From positions 3,162,001 through 3,226,000 of the forward strand of contig NZ_CP136708.1 in NCBI RefSeq assembly GCF_032925565.1: a DNA stretch of 64,000 bases, read 5' to 3'. Shown piece after piece: positions 62,981-64,000 of this stretch; positions within the stretch are counted from its first letter, which is position 1; each line of letters starts with the position of its first letter. Below the pieces are notes generated by a model. That model made no database searches and was not told where the DNA came from. It saw nothing but the letters and a program-made list of their open reading frames with translations. The DNA is from Alteromonas sp. CI.11.F.A3. GTDB lineage: Bacteria > Pseudomonadota > Gammaproteobacteria > Enterobacterales > Alteromonadaceae. Made by a program: the position numbers and the translations under genes.

Positions 62981-64000
62981 TTATCGCCCTCGTCGCTCTA
63001 GTCTGTCAGCAAACTCCTGCATAATTAACTCATACAAGGCTTTGCCCAAATATTTGTCTTCCACCCCAGCATCTATACTTGGGTTGTCGTTGACTTCAAT
63101 CACGTATACCTGATTGCCTGAATGCTTGATGTCTACACCGTATAAACCATCCCCCACAACCTTGGCTGCTTTAATGGCTGCCTGTAAAACGGGCTTAGGA
63201 ACTTCAAAGGTTGGCATTGTTGTAAATCCACCGGATGAAAAACGCTCGCCTTGATGGTGATAAATTTGCCAATGATTACGCGCCATAAAATACTGACAGG
63301 CATAAATCGGCTTACCGCCCAACATACCAATACGCCAATCAAACTCGGTAAATATATACTCTTGAACCAGTACTAAGGCCGATTCAGCCAACATTTCAAC
63401 CAAGCGAGCTTTTAACACATCGCGGTTTTCTGCTTTGTGCACACCACGAGAAAACGAGCTTTCCGGTAACTTCAATACCAAAGGTAAGCCGAACTCTTCA
63501 ATAAGCTTATCGCAGGTTTCATCATCAGAATTCGACACAAACGTAGCCTTCGGTGCCGGTACTTTTTGATACGTAAACGCATCTTGTAAAAACACTTTGT
63601 TGCAACAGCGCAATATAGACTGAGTATCATCCATCACTATCACCCCTTCTCGTTCAGCCGCTCTGGCTAAACGGTAGGTGTGGTGGTCTATTGCCGTAGT
63701 TTCACGAATAAATAATGCATCATAGTGCCCCAAATCTTCAGGCGACAAACGTGAAACCACATCCGCTCTAAACCCCATCTTTTCAGCGGCTTTTACAAAG
63801 TGGCGAATCGCTTTTTCGTCGCTAGGTGGCGTCGATTCATCAGGGTTAACCAAAATAGCCATATCCCAACGAGTGCGCTTACTTGCTTTAGTCGCACGCC
63901 ATTGTTTCGTGGTGTAGCTTTCTAATTGTGCAATACACAACTGCTGTTGTTTGCTATCTAGCGCAGTAAAGGGCTTAGCCGCAATGTCAGCAAAGCCAAC
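62981..64000 (-). CDS. RimK-like ATP-grasp ligase, 5' end outside the window
   Basis: The frame is open to the end of the window; about 339 residues are visible and the true start lies beyond base 64000. The ATP-grasp fold is clear: LPLVLKLPESSFSRGVHKAE, LVLVQEYIFTEFDWRIGMLGGKPIYACQYF, and GLYGVDIKHSGNQVYVIEVNDNPSID with Mg-binding residues. The N-terminal RimK-like subdomain (MAILVNPDESTPPSDEKAIRHF, LFIRETTAIDHHTYRLARAAE) precedes it. Such enzymes add glutamate or other amino acids to a carboxylate. It abuts the GNAT/C39 gene. Confidence 0.9.
   Translation of the reverse strand, partial: VGFADIAAKPFTALDSKQQQLCIAQLESYTTKQWRATKASKRTRWDMAILVNPDESTPPSDEKAIRHFVKAAEKMGFRADVVSRLSPEDLGHYDALFIRETTAIDHHTYRLARAAEREGVIVMDDTQSILRCCNKVFLQDAFTYQKVPAPKATFVSNSDDETCDKLIEEFGLPLVLKLPESSFSRGVHKAENRDVLKARLVEMLAESALVLVQEYIFTEFDWRIGMLGGKPIYACQYFMARNHWQIYHHQGERFSSGGFTTMPTFEVPKPVLQAAIKAAKVVGDGLYGVDIKHSGNQVYVIEVNDNPSIDAGVEDKYLGKALYELIMQEFADRLERRGR

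Overview
This 64 kb window looks like chromosome from an Alteromonas-like marine gammaproteobacterium. That is an inference from family-level resemblance of the proteins, gene order shared with E. coli (trp next to rnm-yciO-scpAB-rluB, tesA/ybbA/ybbP, folX-yfcH, bioA next to bioBFCD, gltX beside tRNA-Ala and tRNA-Val), and a moderate base composition. Most of it is core metabolism. I see no prophage, CRISPR array, rRNA operon or plasmid genes.

Layout. 1-5.7 kb: a TonB receptor (cut by the window edge) diverges from a GntP-type permease, a secreted MetX-fold hydrolase, a short secreted polyhydroxybutyrate depolymerase and a 3-hydroxybutyrate dehydrogenase. Together these form a plausible poly-3-hydroxybutyrate utilisation locus. 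5.8-9.8 kb: nadK, SOS-type recN, bamE and tpm. 9.8-15.2 kb: DUF445, arsC, a beta-solenoid lipoprotein, a sugar acetyltransferase, dkgB and a solute-binding protein. 15.2-19.4 kb: a 21-bp tandem repeat, then rluB-scpB-scpA-yciO-rnm on the minus strand. 19.5-26.7 kb: a complete trp operon with a leader peptide (three Trp codons), an attenuator, trpE-G-D-CF-B-A and yciI. 27-36.8 kb: a flavin-type stress protein, a PepSY/response regulator/kinase module, an AI-2E permease, folX-yfcH, ybbP-ybbA and tesA. 36.9-40.7 kb: a small Gln-rich protein, a long RAYT-type HUH transposase, dusC, two coupled small genes and an M14 peptidase. 40.8-44.6 kb: four identical tRNA-Glu genes embedded in a palindromic repeat array, tRNA-Ala, gltX, three tRNA-Val genes and a trail of four decaying tRNA-Val 3' ends. 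44.7-54.4 kb: a receiver/TPR protein whose phospho-Asp is replaced, a GNAT enzyme, moaA, an Atm1-like exporter, class II DAHP synthase, a btuCD-like transporter and an LMW phosphatase. 54.5-60.5 kb: pepE and the complete biotin pathway (bioA divergent from bioBFCD). 60.6-64 kb: a DUF2937 membrane protein, a small gene behind a good sigma-54 promoter match, and a GNAT/C39 fusion protein paired with a RimK-like ATP-grasp ligase that runs off the window.

The most unexplained signal is a 14-nt dispersed motif with two variants, GAGTGTGTGTCCAA and GAGTGACTGTCCAA. It clusters in direct and inverted pairs in five intergenic regions, encodes the last residues of one small protein and also occurs inside ybbP. 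It may be mobilised by the RAYT at 37.2 kb, but it does not flank that gene, so the link is inference. Other candidates are the tRNA-derived repeat arrays, the pseudo-receiver/TPR protein and the GNAT-C39/RimK pair.
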